64,000 nucleotides of DNA from Methylocella tundrae (lineage in GTDB: Bacteria > Pseudomonadota > Alphaproteobacteria > Rhizobiales > Beijerinckiaceae), in assembly GCF_901905185.1 (NCBI RefSeq), contig NZ_CABFMQ020000074.1, forward strand, positions 35,918 to 99,917. The letters run 5' to 3'. Below are positions 1-14,340 of the stretch, piece after piece. Both the position numbers and the translations under genes were made by a program. Within the stretch, counting starts at the first letter, position 1, and each line of letters starts with the position of its first letter. The notes beneath the pieces were generated by a model. That model ran no database searches, was not told the origin of the DNA, and worked only from the letters and a program-made list of their open reading frames with translations.

Positions 1-1033
1 GCGCGGCGGCGTCCTCGTCGAAGAGGCGGTGACGCCGGAACATATCGCGCAGGTCGTCTCGCGCTGGACGGGCATTCCGGTCGACAAGATGCTCGAGGGC
101 GAGCGTGACAAATTGCTGAAGATGGAGGAGGTGCTGAGCTCTCGCGTCGTCGGCCAGGCCGAGGCCGTGAAAGCGGTTTCGACCGCGGTTCGACGCGCGC
201 GGGCGGGGCTTCAGGACCCGAACCGTCCGATAGGCTCCTTTATGTTCCTTGGGCCGACGGGCGTCGGCAAGACCGAACTGACCAAGGCCCTCGCAGCTTT
301 CCTGTTCGACGATGAGAACGCGCTGCTGCGCATCGACATGTCGGAATATATGGAAAAGCATTCGGTGGCGCGGCTGATCGGGGCGCCGCCCGGCTATGTC
401 GGCTATGAGGAAGGCGGGGCTTTGACGGAGGCGGTGCGCCGCCGCCCCTATCAGGTCGTGCTTTTCGACGAGATCGAGAAAGCGCACCCCGACGTCTTCA
501 ACATCCTGCTGCAGGTTCTGGACGACGGCCGCCTGACGGACGGGCAGGGGCGCACGGTGGATTTCCGCAATGTGCTGATCATCATGACGTCGAATCTGGG
601 CTCTGAATTCCTGGTGCTTCAGAAGGACGGCGAGGATTCGGGCGCCGTTCATGATGAGGTGATGCAGGTGGTGCGGGCGCATTTCAGGCCTGAATTCCTG
701 AACCGCGTCGACGAAATCATCCTGTTCCATCGCCTGCGCCGCGAGGATATGGGGGCGATCGTCGAGATCCAGCTGAAACGCCTCGCCAAGCTGCTGGAGG
801 ATCGCAAGATCGAGTTGGAATTGACGCCCGCGGCGCGGTCTTGGCTGGCGGAAAAGGGCTATGATCCAGCCTATGGCGCGCGGCCCCTGAAGCGCGTCAT
901 CCAGAAGAACGTGCAGGACCCTTTGGCCGAACTGATCCTCTCCGGCAAGGTGCATGATGGCGAGCGCGTTCGCATCGGCGCGGATGAGACCGGCCTGCTG
1001 ATCGGCGAAGACGCGATCCAGGCGGCGGCGTAG
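1..1033 (+). CDS. clpB: ATP-dependent disaggregase ClpB, C-terminal part (cut by window start)
   Basis: The frame is already open at base 2, so the gene begins upstream of the window; about 343 C-terminal residues are visible of a family usually near 860. The sequence enters just before the second AAA+ module: a linker with SRWTGIPV, Walker A GPTGVGKT near base 251, the pore-loop/sensor stretch [13 protein letters not shown], Walker [13 protein letters not shown] near base 463, sensor SNLGSE, and the small C-terminal domain with [10 protein letters not shown]. ClpB is a cytosolic hexameric disaggregase that works with DnaK to rescue heat-aggregated proteins. The N-domain, first AAA module and middle coiled coil lie outside the window, so heat-shock promoter features cannot be judged. 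Family assignment is firm; ClpA and ClpC are less likely from the D2 sequence. Confidence 0.95.
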   Translation, partial: RGGVLVEEAVTPEHIAQVVSRWTGIPVDKMLEGERDKLLKMEEVLSSRVVGQAEAVKAVSTAVRRARAGLQDPNRPIGSFMFLGPTGVGKTELTKALAAFLFDDENALLRIDMSEYMEKHSVARLIGAPPGYVGYEEGGALTEAVRRRPYQVVLFDEIEKAHPDVFNILLQVLDDGRLTDGQGRTVDFRNVLIIMTSNLGSEFLVLQKDGEDSGAVHDEVMQVVRAHFRPEFLNRVDEIILFHRLRREDMGAIVEIQLKRLAKLLEDRKIELELTPAARSWLAEKGYDPAYGARPLKRVIQKNVQDPLAELILSGKVHDGERVRIGADETGLLIGEDAIQAAA

Positions 1034-1156
1034 CGCCGCCGCCACCGATAGCCGTAGGGCGGACCTCAAAAATGCGCCTCCGGTCGCCCCGGGGGCGCGA
1101 AAATGGCGAGGCCGCGGCTTTTTGCCGGTCTGCGCCGCCGCCGTCCACGCAAGTGA

Positions 1157-3796
<2,640 letters not shown>

Positions 3797-3884
3797 AGCT
3801 TGATCCTCCAGAGGTGCGGCCTTTTTCGGACAAGATCGCGCGCCTATATAACGGCGTGAACCAACGCCTTTTGGAGCGTCAATC

Positions 3885-4289
3885 ATGCACACGACGACTT
3901 TCCCCGTGACGCATAGCGAAGCTGAGTGGCGCAAGATCTTGACGCCCGAGCAGTTTCATATCATGCGCGAGCATGGCACGGAGGCGCCGGGAAGCTGCGC
4001 CCTCAATCATGAGAAACGCGCCGGGACGTTCGTCTGCGCCGGATGCGAGCAAAAACTCTTCGCCTCCAATGGCAAATTCGAGAGCGGCACCGGCTGGCCG
4101 AGTTTTAACGATCCGATCGAGGGGGCGGTCGAGACCTCAGAGGATCGCAACTACGGCATGCGCCGCGTGGAAGTGCATTGCAGCCGCTGCGGCAGCCACC
4201 TCGGACATGTATTCCCCGATGGTCCGCCGCCGACCGGCCTTCGCTATTGCATCAACGGCGTCGCGATGAATTTTTTGGCGGACGACTGA
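3885..4289 (+). CDS. msrB: Peptide-methionine (R)-S-oxide reductase MsrB
   Basis: Reduces the R-epimer of methionine sulfoxide in oxidised proteins. 134 residues, normal length. Zinc is held by two CxxC pairs, CAGC (Cys51, Cys54) and CSRC (Cys99, Cys102). SGTGWPSF is the substrate-binding signature. Near the C-terminus RYCINGVAMNF carries the catalytic Cys122, with Ile and Met variants in a motif usually reading RYCxNGVAL. The start follows a TGGAG ribosome-binding site. It stands alone 88 bases after gyrB; TATATAA near 3845 may belong to its promoter. No signal peptide, so it should act in the cytosol. Confidence 0.95.
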   Translation: MHTTTFPVTHSEAEWRKILTPEQFHIMREHGTEAPGSCALNHEKRAGTFVCAGCEQKLFASNGKFESGTGWPSFNDPIEGAVETSEDRNYGMRRVEVHCSRCGSHLGHVFPDGPPPTGLRYCINGVAMNFLADD

Positions 4290-4372
4290 ACCCGAACAGG
4301 GCGGCGTCAGGAGCGACGCAATACGGATCAGCGAGTCTACATTCAAAATATACGGCGTCGGCGCTCAAGGCT

Positions 4373-5365
4373 TTAAGGAACGCGGTAGGTATAAGAAATT
4401 GGAGAAAGATTTTCTTCTTCCGGCCGCCAATTTTCCACGACAAATGTGTCGCCTCCAAAAGCTTCATCGCCTTTCAAAGCGACCGAATAAACTATAAACA
4501 AGTGCATATTAGCAAACGTTTTTGCATGTAAAACCTCATTTCGTGTCAGTATTATTGAGGCGCCGTTTAAGCATGTCCCCTTAACTTCTACTCGAAGGGG
4601 TGCCTCGTCGTTTCTACTGCATTCGAGATCATATGGATTGGAATCAGAAGTATCGTCTACCGTATACCCGCTTTCTTTATAGTAAGATTTCGCAATTGCC
4701 ATCGCATGTCGTTCGATCGCGCGCCTTTGCGCTGGCGTTGTTCGAAATCCCTGTCTCCCGAGAGCCGTTTCTTCCGCCGCGTCTTCCAAAGTCGCGCCGC
4801 TCGCGACGGCGTTTGCTCCCGCGTAATTGTTTACGTAATCAATTGCCCGCGCCATCCAGCCCTGACCCATGGCGGGATCAGGAGCGCCTCCGGGCTGTAG
4901 TGTATAGCGAACGTTCGCCGTTCCCATCCCCCCATTCTGTTCCGCGCCTGGGACACGGTGAGTGCGCTGAGCTGAAGGCAATAGAACGCTGTTTTCAATT
5001 TTAGTCTGACAATTGTAAGAAATGTCTGAGAAAGGGCGAGGTATCGACTCACGAAAAAGCTTCGCGTCGCTATACCATCCGACAATCCACTGGCCTCCTG
5101 TATGAGGCTGTGTTGCAACGAATATTATCAGCGCATGGTCAACATATTCGTTGTTTGGATTGTTGCAGTCGACACGGTCCAAATTGACTTGGCCATCAGG
5201 GCCTGGCCCTCGGAAATATCCCAATAAGCGCCCCGACATTGGAAAGAAATTATACGCTTCAGATCCTATTTGATCGACGTTGTATTCGCCGCCGCCAACC
5301 GGTCGTTCATTTTTGATGCCGCTATAATATTCCATCCACCCGATGCGCGCAAACACGACAGACAT
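4373..5365 (-). CDS. DUF3883-domain protein, candidate modification-dependent nuclease
   Basis: 330 residues in an AT-richer patch than its surroundings (bases 4501-4560 have 21 G/C of 60), which suggests recent transfer. The C-terminal half (about 205-330) looks like a DUF3883 domain with a PD-(D/E)XK-like core: Asp246 in NPYDLEC, then Glu260 and Lys262 in LRVEVKGT, followed by a predicted helix-strand. The N-terminal ~150 residues form a separate domain rich in Gly, Trp and Tyr, with VGGGEYN, GYFRGPG, VNLDRVD and WIVGWY, which I read as a possible small-ligand or base-reading fold (inference). A linker rich in Gly and Pro joins them. The start has GGAG about 8 bases upstream. No methylase or helicase partner is nearby; the gene is a lone insertion between msrB and a small orphan. 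Function unproven. Confidence 0.7.
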   Translation of the reverse strand: MSVVFARIGWMEYYSGIKNERPVGGGEYNVDQIGSEAYNFFPMSGRLLGYFRGPGPDGQVNLDRVDCNNPNNEYVDHALIIFVATQPHTGGQWIVGWYSDAKLFRESIPRPFSDISYNCQTKIENSVLLPSAQRTHRVPGAEQNGGMGTANVRYTLQPGGAPDPAMGQGWMARAIDYVNNYAGANAVASGATLEDAAEETALGRQGFRTTPAQRRAIERHAMAIAKSYYKESGYTVDDTSDSNPYDLECSRNDEAPLRVEVKGTCLNGASIILTRNEVLHAKTFANMHLFIVYSVALKGDEAFGGDTFVVENWRPEEENLSPISYTYRVP

Positions 5366-5473
5366 GATTTTAAGGCTCCAGCTCGTGACGCCGAAAATAA
5401 ATCTTCAGTCAAATTGAGGGCGAAACTCTTCCGAGCATCAGTGAAAACCACTGACGAGGGTCAGTCAAGGCGC

Positions 5474-5689
5474 TCAAGGAATATACACCGCCTCGATGAC
5501 CTTGAGCTGCTCGCCCATGGGATCGGCCTCCATGCGCACGACCTCGGCCATCAGCTTGTCGCGAAATTTATAGGCGCGGCGCCAGCCGTCCTCGCTCGTC
5601 GGCGGCCAGGGCGTGAAGGTTTTCTTGTCGACCATCAAGGCTTCGCAGCGAAGCCGCGGTCCGGTGATGTTGCGGGCTATGATGTACAT
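5474..5689 (-). CDS. Small hypothetical protein
   Basis: 71 residues from the ATG at 5689, which has AAGGA about 8 bases upstream; an in-frame ATG at 5722 would add 11 residues but lacks a ribosome-binding site. The sequence starts MYIIARNITGPRLRCEALMV and holds a Trp/Pro-rich FTPWPPTSEDGWRRAYKFRD followed by an amphipathic helix. No motif, signal peptide or membrane segment was recognised. GC content is back to the genome norm, so it is probably native DNA beside the acquired DUF3883 gene. I do not recognise the family. Confidence 0.55.
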   Translation of the reverse strand: MYIIARNITGPRLRCEALMVDKKTFTPWPPTSEDGWRRAYKFRDKLMAEVVRMEADPMGEQLKVIEAVYIP

Positions 5690-5898
5690 TTTGGGAGTCC
5701 TTGGCGCGAGTCCTTGCGGCATGGCCTGAAGGCGGCGGGCTCATGCGTCGAAAAATGGCCTCGATCTCGAAAAAATCTTAATCTCGCCGCGTCTCCCGGT
5801 AAATGCGATTTTGCGCCGCTCCGCACGTATCGATTTAGCGCCGGGTCTGGTTCCGTTCGGAACGAAACGCCCTCACTGATAAGTTCGAGGATGGCGCC

Positions 5899-5937
5899 GC
5901 CCGAAAACAGGTTTCCACTTTCGGGCGTCATGCGCTA
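5899..5937. repeat. Short REP-like hairpin element
   Basis: GCCCGAAA (5899-5906) is matched by TTTCGGGC (5919-5926) with a 12-base loop, followed by GTCATGCGCTAAG. A similar tail (CTTTTCGGCGTCATGCTCTAG) recurs near 27929-27949. This resembles a REP-type unit common between genes in this bacterial group. The rest of the gap 5690-5981 shows nothing else. Confidence 0.5.
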
Positions 5938-5981
5938 AGTGGCGGTATAGCCAAACCCCTCCCAATCAGCGGATGATCCTT

Positions 5982-6680
5982 ATGGCGGCTTTGATCGACG
6001 GCCCGCGCCTGGCGGCGAAATCGCGTAAGACGAAACAGCTCGTCGTGTTCCTGCATGGCTATGGCGCCGACGGCACGGACCTGATCGCCATCGCCAAGCA
6101 GTGGCAGCCCTTTATGCCTGATACGGCCTTCGTTTCGCCCAATGCGCCGGACCCTTGCGTGCAGGCTCCGGGCGGGCGGCAATGGTTTCCTTTGACGATG
6201 CGCGATCCCGAGGAGCGCTGGGTCGGCGTCAACAAGGCGGCGCCCGTGCTCAACGGCTTTCTCGATGCGGAACTGGAGCGTCATGGCCTCGATGATTCGA
6301 AGCTGGCTCTCGTCGGCTTCAGCCAGGGGACCATGCTCGCGCTCCATGTCGGGCTTCGTCGCGCCAAAGCGCCCGCGGGCGTCGTCGGCTATTCCGGCGC
6401 GCTCGTCGGGCCGGAGCATCTTGCGGAAGCAAGCGCCCGCAAGGGTGGAGGCAGGTCACCCGCGATTCTTCTGGTGCATGGCAGCGAGGATGATGTGATT
6501 TCGCCAGAAGCGCTGTTTCTTGGCGCCGAGGCGCTGGCGCAAGCCGAAATTCCGTGCCAATGGCATTTCTCGGCCGGGCTCGGACATGGCATTGACGCCG
6601 CCGGGCTGACGCACGGCGGCCTGTTCCTGGCGAACCGCTTCAATCTGAAGCTGCCTGACGGAGTCAAGGCTCGAACGTAG
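5982..6680 (+). CDS. Carboxylesterase/phospholipase family alpha/beta hydrolase
   Basis: 232 residues from the ATG at 5982; an ATG three codons earlier is also possible. Alpha/beta hydrolase of the YpfH / acyl-protein thioesterase-like family: oxyanion strand VVFLHGYGADG, nucleophile elbow GFSQG (Ser114), acid in HGSEDDVIS (Asp170 or 171) and His202 in GLGHGID. The catalytic triad is complete. Cytosolic, with no signal peptide. Members hydrolyse short-chain acyl esters; the natural substrate cannot be read from sequence. Its last 17 bases overlap the end of the convergent methyltransferase gene. Confidence 0.85.
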   Translation: MAALIDGPRLAAKSRKTKQLVVFLHGYGADGTDLIAIAKQWQPFMPDTAFVSPNAPDPCVQAPGGRQWFPLTMRDPEERWVGVNKAAPVLNGFLDAELERHGLDDSKLALVGFSQGTMLALHVGLRRAKAPAGVVGYSGALVGPEHLAEASARKGGGRSPAILLVHGSEDDVISPEALFLGAEALAQAEIPCQWHFSAGLGHGIDAAGLTHGGLFLANRFNLKLPDGVKART

Positions 6681-7416
6681 AAACCGGCGCGATGCCAACG
6701 GGCTCCGGCGCGGGCGCGAACTGCGGCCGGGAGTCCTGCACGCGGCGCAGGCTCGGGATCGGACGATAAAGCTGCTTGGTCGCTTCGACGATCAAAACGC
6801 CGGCGCCGGGAAGGCCGAAAAACCCGCCGATGCGCTCGAACATAATCCCGGAGCGCAGCAGCGTGCGATGTTTGAACGGCGGCACATAAAGCGCTTCTGA
6901 CCAATGCGTCGGCGAAAACAGCGTTTCGCGCATCAGATCGCGCAATTGGCTGCGCGAGAATGGCTGGCCATGCCCGAAGGGCGTACTGTCAAGACGCGCC
7001 CAGAGGCCTGAGCGGCTTGGCGCAATGACGAGAATGCGCCCGCCGGGGGTCAGGATGCGCCAGAGCTCGGCGAGCAGATCGCGCGGATGTTCGGTGATCT
7101 CGAGCCCATGGATCAGGATCGCCCGGTCGATCGAGGAATCCGGCAAGGGCATCGTCGTCGTCTCGACCAGCGCGGAGGCCGAATAGCCGGAAGACGGCCA
7201 GTTGATCACTCCTTGCTGCGCCGGCATGAAAGCCAGCACGCGCACCGCCTCCTCGCGGAAAACGCCGAGATAGGGCGTCGCATAGCCAACGCCGAGAATC
7301 GAATAGCCGGTGCAATTGGAAAAGCGATGACGCACGATGCGTCCGATCAGCCGCCGCGCAACCTCACCGGCCGGCGAATCGTAGAAAGAGCGAAGATCGA
7401 CGACGTCGAGCGACAT
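6664..7416 (-). CDS. Class I SAM-dependent methyltransferase
   Basis: 250 residues. The Rossmann-type fold is abridged: the glycine loop reads ILGVGYATPYL rather than a strict GxGxG, then VETTTMPLPDSSIDRAILIH marks the acidic strand and motif II, and LTPGGRILVIAPSRSG is the usual post-fold strand. The family commonly sits beside glyoxalase II in alphaproteobacteria; here it is divergent from gloB with a 240-base gap. Its substrate is unknown. C-terminal ~40 residues are Pro-rich and probably disordered. It converges on and overlaps the esterase gene by 17 bases. Confidence 0.8.
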   Translation of the reverse strand: MSLDVVDLRSFYDSPAGEVARRLIGRIVRHRFSNCTGYSILGVGYATPYLGVFREEAVRVLAFMPAQQGVINWPSSGYSASALVETTTMPLPDSSIDRAILIHGLEITEHPRDLLAELWRILTPGGRILVIAPSRSGLWARLDSTPFGHGQPFSRSQLRDLMRETLFSPTHWSEALYVPPFKHRTLLRSGIMFERIGGFFGLPGAGVLIVEATKQLYRPIPSLRRVQDSRPQFAPAPEPVGIAPVSTFEP

Positions 7417-7656
7417 CTGGGGCTGGCTTCATTTGGAGCTTTGGCGCGGCTTAAGATAAAGCCGATATGCGTATTAAGATTTTGCGTCGAAACAGAAAAA
7501 TGGAAAGCGCGATCGGCCCGATTTCGCGCGATTTGGATGTGCCGAACCTGTCCTGCGATCATCGGCCGTTAAGGTTCGAAAAGAAAGCCCGGCGGCGCGG
7601 GGTTTCACGCCGGGCGTCGGCGTGGCAAAATCAGGCGTCGAACAGGAAAGAAAACG

Positions 7657-8427
7657 ATGGCGCCTCATATTTATCAGTTCATGTGCCTCAAGGACAATTT
7701 CGGAGTGCTCGTCCATGACCCCGAAACGCGGTCGACCGTTGCGATCGACGCGCCTGAGGCGGCGCCAATTCTCGCGGCGCTCGCTGCCCGCGAGTGGACG
7801 TTGACCGACATTCTGTTGACGCATCATCACGCCGACCATGTGCAGGGCGTCGGCGCCCTCAAAGCCGCCTTTCCGCGCGCGCGGGTCGCCGGCCCGCGCA
7901 AGGAGGCCGCGAAGATTGGCGGCCTCGATCAGGAAGTCGGCGAAGGCGACACGGTCAGGATCGGAGCCTTGGAGGGGCGTGTGATCGAGGTTCCGGGCCA
8001 TACCAGCGGTCACGTCGCTTATTGGTTCGAGGAAGCCGACATCGTTTTTGTCGGCGACACTCTCTTCGCGATGGGCTGCGGGCGGGCATTCGAGGAGCCG
8101 CCGCAGGTGCTGTTTCATTCGCTGATGAAACTTGCCGCCCTGCCGGGAGAGACCGAGGTTTATTGCGGTCATGAATATACGCTGGCCAATGCGAAATTTG
8201 CGCTGGGCGTTGATTCCGCCAATGAGATTCTGCGAGAGCGCGCCGCGGAGGTCGCCGCTTTGCGCGCGGCGGGCAAATATACTCTGCCGACAACGATCGC
8301 GATCGAACTCGCCACCAACCCGTTTTTGCGGGCGGAAGAGCCCGAGGTTCAGGCGGCTGTCGGCATGCCCGGCGCCGACCCGGCCGCGGTCTTCGCGGAA
8401 TTGCGCGACCGCAAGAACCGCGCCTGA
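7657..8427 (+). CDS. gloB: Hydroxyacylglutathione hydrolase (glyoxalase II)
   Basis: 256 residues, normal length. Metallo-beta-lactamase fold with the binuclear metal site THHHADHVQG, the bridging His in VPGHTSGHVAY, Asp in FVGDTLFAMGCGR and the second His in YCGHEYT. It hydrolyses S-D-lactoylglutathione to D-lactate and glutathione, the last step of methylglyoxal removal. The C-terminal helical glutathione-binding domain is present, ending EVFAELRDRKNR-like. ATG at 7657 follows AGGAAAG. Followed after 5 bases by the cupin gene, so both are probably cotranscribed. Confidence 0.95.
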   Translation: MAPHIYQFMCLKDNFGVLVHDPETRSTVAIDAPEAAPILAALAAREWTLTDILLTHHHADHVQGVGALKAAFPRARVAGPRKEAAKIGGLDQEVGEGDTVRIGALEGRVIEVPGHTSGHVAYWFEEADIVFVGDTLFAMGCGRAFEEPPQVLFHSLMKLAALPGETEVYCGHEYTLANAKFALGVDSANEILRERAAEVAALRAAGKYTLPTTIAIELATNPFLRAEEPEVQAAVGMPGADPAAVFAELRDRKNRA

Positions 8428-8432
8428 ACGCG

Positions 8433-8891
8433 ATGGCGGAAGATTCAATCGCCAGCGCGAGTGCGGAAGATGTTATTCGCCTGCTGGATTTGAGCCCGCA
8501 TCCAGAAGGCGGCTTCTACCGCGAGACTTTTCGCGATCCTGCGACGAATGAGGCAGGCCGCGCCGCCTCCACGGCGATCTATTTTCTACTCGCGGCGGGG
8601 CAGATCTCGCATTGGCACCGGGTCGATGCGGCCGAGAGCTGGCATTTTTACGCTGGCGCGCCGCTCACGATCAGCGTTTCGCAAACGGGCGAGGATTTGA
8701 GCCGGCATCTGCTCGGCCCCGATCTCTTCAAAGGGGAGAGCCCGCAATTCATCGTTCCGGCGCATTGGTGGCAGAGCGCGACAAGTCTTGGGGCCTGGAC
8801 GCTCGTTGGCTGCGGCGTCGCTCCGGGGTTTGAATTCGCGCATTTCGAAATCGCGCCGCCGGGGTGGGGGCCGCGTTCAGTAGCCCGATAA
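8433..8891 (+). CDS. DUF985 cupin-fold protein
   Basis: 152 residues; starts 5 bases after gloB. The motif HPEGGFYRETFR, the strand STAIYFLLAAGQISHWHRV, WHFYAGAPL and the C-terminal LVGCGVAPGFEFAHFE are hallmarks of the DUF985 (cupin_5) family. His residues in SHWHRV and the Trp-rich barrel could bind metal or a small ligand, but no catalytic activity is established for the family. Cytosolic. Linkage to gloB suggests a metabolic or detoxification role, which is inference only. Its stop codon adjoins the first copy of the 110-base repeat. Confidence 0.85.
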   Translation: MAEDSIASASAEDVIRLLDLSPHPEGGFYRETFRDPATNEAGRAASTAIYFLLAAGQISHWHRVDAAESWHFYAGAPLTISVSQTGEDLSRHLLGPDLFKGESPQFIVPAHWWQSATSLGAWTLVGCGVAPGFEFAHFEIAPPGWGPRSVAR

Positions 8892-9006
8892 AGCGCTTTC
8901 CGATCGAATGGAGTCATTCGATCGATCAGACATCGCGCCAGATTCAAAAGCTTGAGCATATTCTTGCCGATCAGATCGACCGATCTGATCGGAATATGCT
9001 CTAGAG
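8891..9006 (+). repeat. Two-hairpin intergenic repeat, copy A
   Basis: Starts AAGCGCTTTCCGATCGAATG and ends ATGCTCTAG. Hairpin 1: CGATCGAATG / CATTCGATCG around a GAGT loop. Hairpin 2: GAGCATATTC / GAATATGCTC enclosing CCGATCAGATCG / CGATCTGATCGG. Near-identical copies lie at 54220-54335 (same strand) and 24803-24914 (opposite strand). No coding potential. Confidence 0.9.
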
Positions 9007-9039
9007 CAGCTTCCCTGAAATCACGCGCCGGGCAAAACC

Positions 9040-9636
9040 TCACTCTTTCGGCGTCATGCTCTCGATTCGTTTTTGCATTTCCTCGAGCTGACGCCTCATC
9101 TCGTCGATGTCGTTTTTCGTCGTGGCCTCCGGCTCCGCCTTGGGCGGGGTCGTCTCGGCGGGCGCAAGCGGCGCGACGAAGGGGCTGAACATGGCGAGCG
9201 CCTGATTGAACAACGCCATGTTCTTGCGGGCGGTTTCCTCGAGAGAGCCAAAGCTTGGCCCGATGCCCTGCGCGCCGAAGCCGCCGGCGACCTTGTCGCG
9301 GAACTTGCCTTGTTCGCTCGTCAATTTGTCGATCGAGAATTCGAGATAGCTTGGCACGAGCATCTGCATGCTGTCGCCATAGAAGCGGATAAGCTGGCGC
9401 AAAAAAGCGATCGGCAGAAGGCTCTGGCCGCCTTTGCCTTCCTGTTCAAAAATAATCTGCGTCAAAACCGATCGCGTGATGTCCTCACTGCTTTTGGCGT
9501 CGAAGACGACGAAATCTTCGCCCTTTTTGACCATGCCGGCGAGGTCTTCGAGGGTCACATAGGCGCTGGTTCCGGTATTATAGAGGCGCCGGTTTGCGTA
9601 TTTCTTGATCGTGATCGGCTGCTTGTCATTCGCCAT
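9040..9636 (-). CDS. phaR: Polyhydroxyalkanoate synthesis repressor PhaR
   Basis: 198 residues from the ATG at 9636 ([18 protein letters not shown]); an in-frame ATG at 9681 with GAGGCG upstream would add 15 residues. The N-terminal PHB/PHA accumulation regulator DNA-binding domain is clear ([45 protein letters not shown]). Next comes the granule/phasin-interaction region with [13 protein letters not shown], then a Pro/Ala-rich linker and a C-terminal coiled coil (about 175-195). PhaR represses phasin and PHB genes and is released by binding nascent granules. It is divergent from phaA-phaB, the expected arrangement for this regulator. Confidence 0.93.
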   Translation of the reverse strand: MANDKQPITIKKYANRRLYNTGTSAYVTLEDLAGMVKKGEDFVVFDAKSSEDITRSVLTQIIFEQEGKGGQSLLPIAFLRQLIRFYGDSMQMLVPSYLEFSIDKLTSEQGKFRDKVAGGFGAQGIGPSFGSLEETARKNMALFNQALAMFSPFVAPLAPAETTPPKAEPEATTKNDIDEMRRQLEEMQKRIESMTPKE

Positions 9637-10035
9637 GGTCAGTCGCCCGCCTTCGGAAGTCGCTTTGGGAACCGTCTGCATCGCCGCGCCTCGATGATCA
9701 TTCGATCTCGGTATGAATTTTATTCCACAAGCATCGATCCCAAATCAAAGCGTCCTGGTCAAGTCTCAATCCCCGCAACGGAATGTCTGACGCCGCTTCG
9801 CTGGCGTCTCCAACTTTGCCGCGGGCCGTCTCAACCTCTCCCCGCCAGCCAGAGAGGGTGTAGGATATTCCTATTATTTCAAAGCGAGAACTATTTTTCG
9901 AAGGCGATTTTTTCCTCCCTTTTTTTGCGAGCCCACTATAATCCGGTCCCGACGGCGCTCAGTTGTCGTGTTATCTTACCCGGCAAGAGCCAGGGAGCAT
10001 GCGCTCCTCAACGGCCGGACCACGGAGGATGCCCA
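9637..10035. promoter_or_regulatory. phaR-phaA divergent intergenic region
   Basis: About 400 bases without a gene. A perfect TATAAT -10 lies at 9937-9942 on the plus strand, about 95 bases before phaA, with no good -35. There are also two short hairpins, GACGCC/GGCGTC near 9788-9807 and CCTCTC/GAGAGG near 9836-9858, and T-runs at 9908-9926. PhaR operator sites are likely here but I cannot define them. Confidence 0.35.
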
Positions 10036-11208
<1,173 letters not shown>

Positions 11209-11502
11209 TCGCACAACCGTCGGGATTACGCCGGCGGCTGCGGGGCAGGGCTAAAATCGGGGCGTTTTTCACTGCGCGCGAGTTGCGGAAAACGCCGCCA
11301 GAACGGGTCGATTGAAACTTGGTCGGATCAGTTTAAGGCGCTGCCCCGCCGGAGTGCGTTGCGCGTGGTGGAGTGCGCTACATCAATGGGCCCGAACTGC
11401 TTTCGCGATAGGAATCAGTTCGCACATCGAAAACATCGAAAGCGCGTCTCGCCGGGTAAGGCGCGCTTCAACAAGCCTCAAGGCTGAACTGGGGAGATGA
11501 AA

Positions 11503-12228
11503 ATGGCGCGAGTGGCGGTAGTGAGCGGCGGCACGCGGGGAATCGGGGCCGCCGTCAGCAAGGCTTTGAAGGCGGCCGGCTATCAGGTCGCGGCAACCTA
11601 CGCCGGAAACGATGCCGTCGCCGCCAAATTCAAGGCGGAGACAGGCATTCCTGTCTATAAATGGGACGTGTCCAACTACAAGGAATGCGCGGAGGGGCTG
11701 AAGAAAGTCGAAGCGGACGTCGGCCCCGTCGAGATCCTCGTCAACAATGCCGGAATCACGCGCGACACCCCGTTCCACAAAATGACGCCCGAGCAATGGT
11801 ACGAGGTGATCAACACCAATCTGAACTCGCTCTTCAACATGACGCGTCCCGTCATCGAGGGCATGCGCGAACGCGGATTTGGCCGTATCGTCAATATTTC
11901 CTCGATCAATGGCCAAAAAGGTCAGTTCGGTCAGACGAACTACTCCGCCGCGAAATCGGGCGATCTTGGCTTTACCAAGGCCCTCGCTCAGGAAAGCGCC
12001 GGCAAGGGGATCACGGTCAACGCCATCTGTCCTGGCTATATCGCGACGGATATGGTCAAGGCGGTGCCGAAAGAGGTTCTGGAAAAGTCGATCCTGTCGC
12101 AGATCCCGGTGCGCCGGCTCGGCGAACCGGAAGAAGTCGCAAGATGCGTCGTCTTTCTTGTCGCCGATGACGCCGGTTTCATCACCGGTTCGACGCTGAC
12201 CGCCAATGGCGGCCAGTATATGATCTGA
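11503..12228 (+). CDS. phaB: Acetoacetyl-CoA reductase
   Basis: 241 residues from the ATG at 11503, chosen because GGGGAG lies 6 bases upstream; an ATG two codons earlier overlaps that site. Short-chain dehydrogenase: cofactor loop SGGTRGIGAAV, NNAGITRD, catalytic Ser134, Tyr147 and Lys151 in the stretches NISSINGQKG and NYSAAKSG. The QKGQFGQTNYSAAK signature is specific to PhaB rather than FabG. Uses NADPH to make (R)-3-hydroxybutyryl-CoA for polyhydroxybutyrate. The 294-base gap after phaA is longer than usual for a tight operon; no gene is visible in it. A strong terminator follows. Confidence 0.95.
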   Translation: MARVAVVSGGTRGIGAAVSKALKAAGYQVAATYAGNDAVAAKFKAETGIPVYKWDVSNYKECAEGLKKVEADVGPVEILVNNAGITRDTPFHKMTPEQWYEVINTNLNSLFNMTRPVIEGMRERGFGRIVNISSINGQKGQFGQTNYSAAKSGDLGFTKALAQESAGKGITVNAICPGYIATDMVKAVPKEVLEKSILSQIPVRRLGEPEEVARCVVFLVADDAGFITGSTLTANGGQYMI

Positions 12229-12275
12229 ACGGCCGACTCTCGAGTCTGCCGCGCGCCCGGCGAAAGCCCGGAGGG

Positions 12276-12308
12276 GCTTGAGGGAGATGATTGGTCCCTC
12301 AAGCTTTT
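12276..12308 (+). terminator. Rho-independent terminator after phaB
   Basis: GCTTGAGGGA (12276-12285) pairs perfectly with TCCCTCAAGC (12295-12304) around a 9-base loop, followed by TTTT. It serves phaB; read on the other strand there is no T-run, so thiC does not use it the same way. Confidence 0.8.
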
Positions 12309-12337
12309 GCGATGTAGAGGCGCGTTAGCGGCGGCGC

Positions 12338-14182
<1,845 letters not shown>

Positions 14183-14257
14183 TCATTGTTTGACATTAGG
14201 GCAGGAGGCGGGTGCGGCGGGCATGGAGCGAATCGTGTCGATGCTTCAGCCGACTTG

Positions 14258-14340
14258 CCGGTCCCTGCGCTGGCATTATCCAGATTCAGGTTCTATGGGT
14301 GTGATCTCAGCCGCCGTCTCCAGCAGCACCCCAGGGCGAA
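14258..14340 (-). promoter_or_regulatory. TPP (THI-element) riboswitch upstream of thiC
   Basis: Read on the minus strand it shows P1 pairing CCCTG/CAGGG, GGGGTGC, the GCTGAGA core, ACACCCA, GAACCTGA, and the CTGGATAATGCCAGCG arm: the conserved pyrimidine- and pyrophosphate-sensing helices. Downstream, CCTCC (complement of 14204-14208) can pair with the thiC Shine-Dalgarno GGAGG (complement of 14176-14180), so translational sequestration is the likely output. The aptamer call is from known sequence; the expression platform is inference. Confidence 0.93.

Noticed and set aside
9770..9870. Repeat-like inverted segments in the phaR-phaA gap as a CRISPR array
   Set aside because: Only two different short hairpins; no direct repeats with regular spacers and no cas genes anywhere in the window.
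9073..10035. Upstream extension of the phaA frame through the phaR gene
   Set aside because: The 711-residue reading has no stop before phaA, but the thiolase family begins at 10036, which also has a GGAGGA site; the extension is antisense to phaR.
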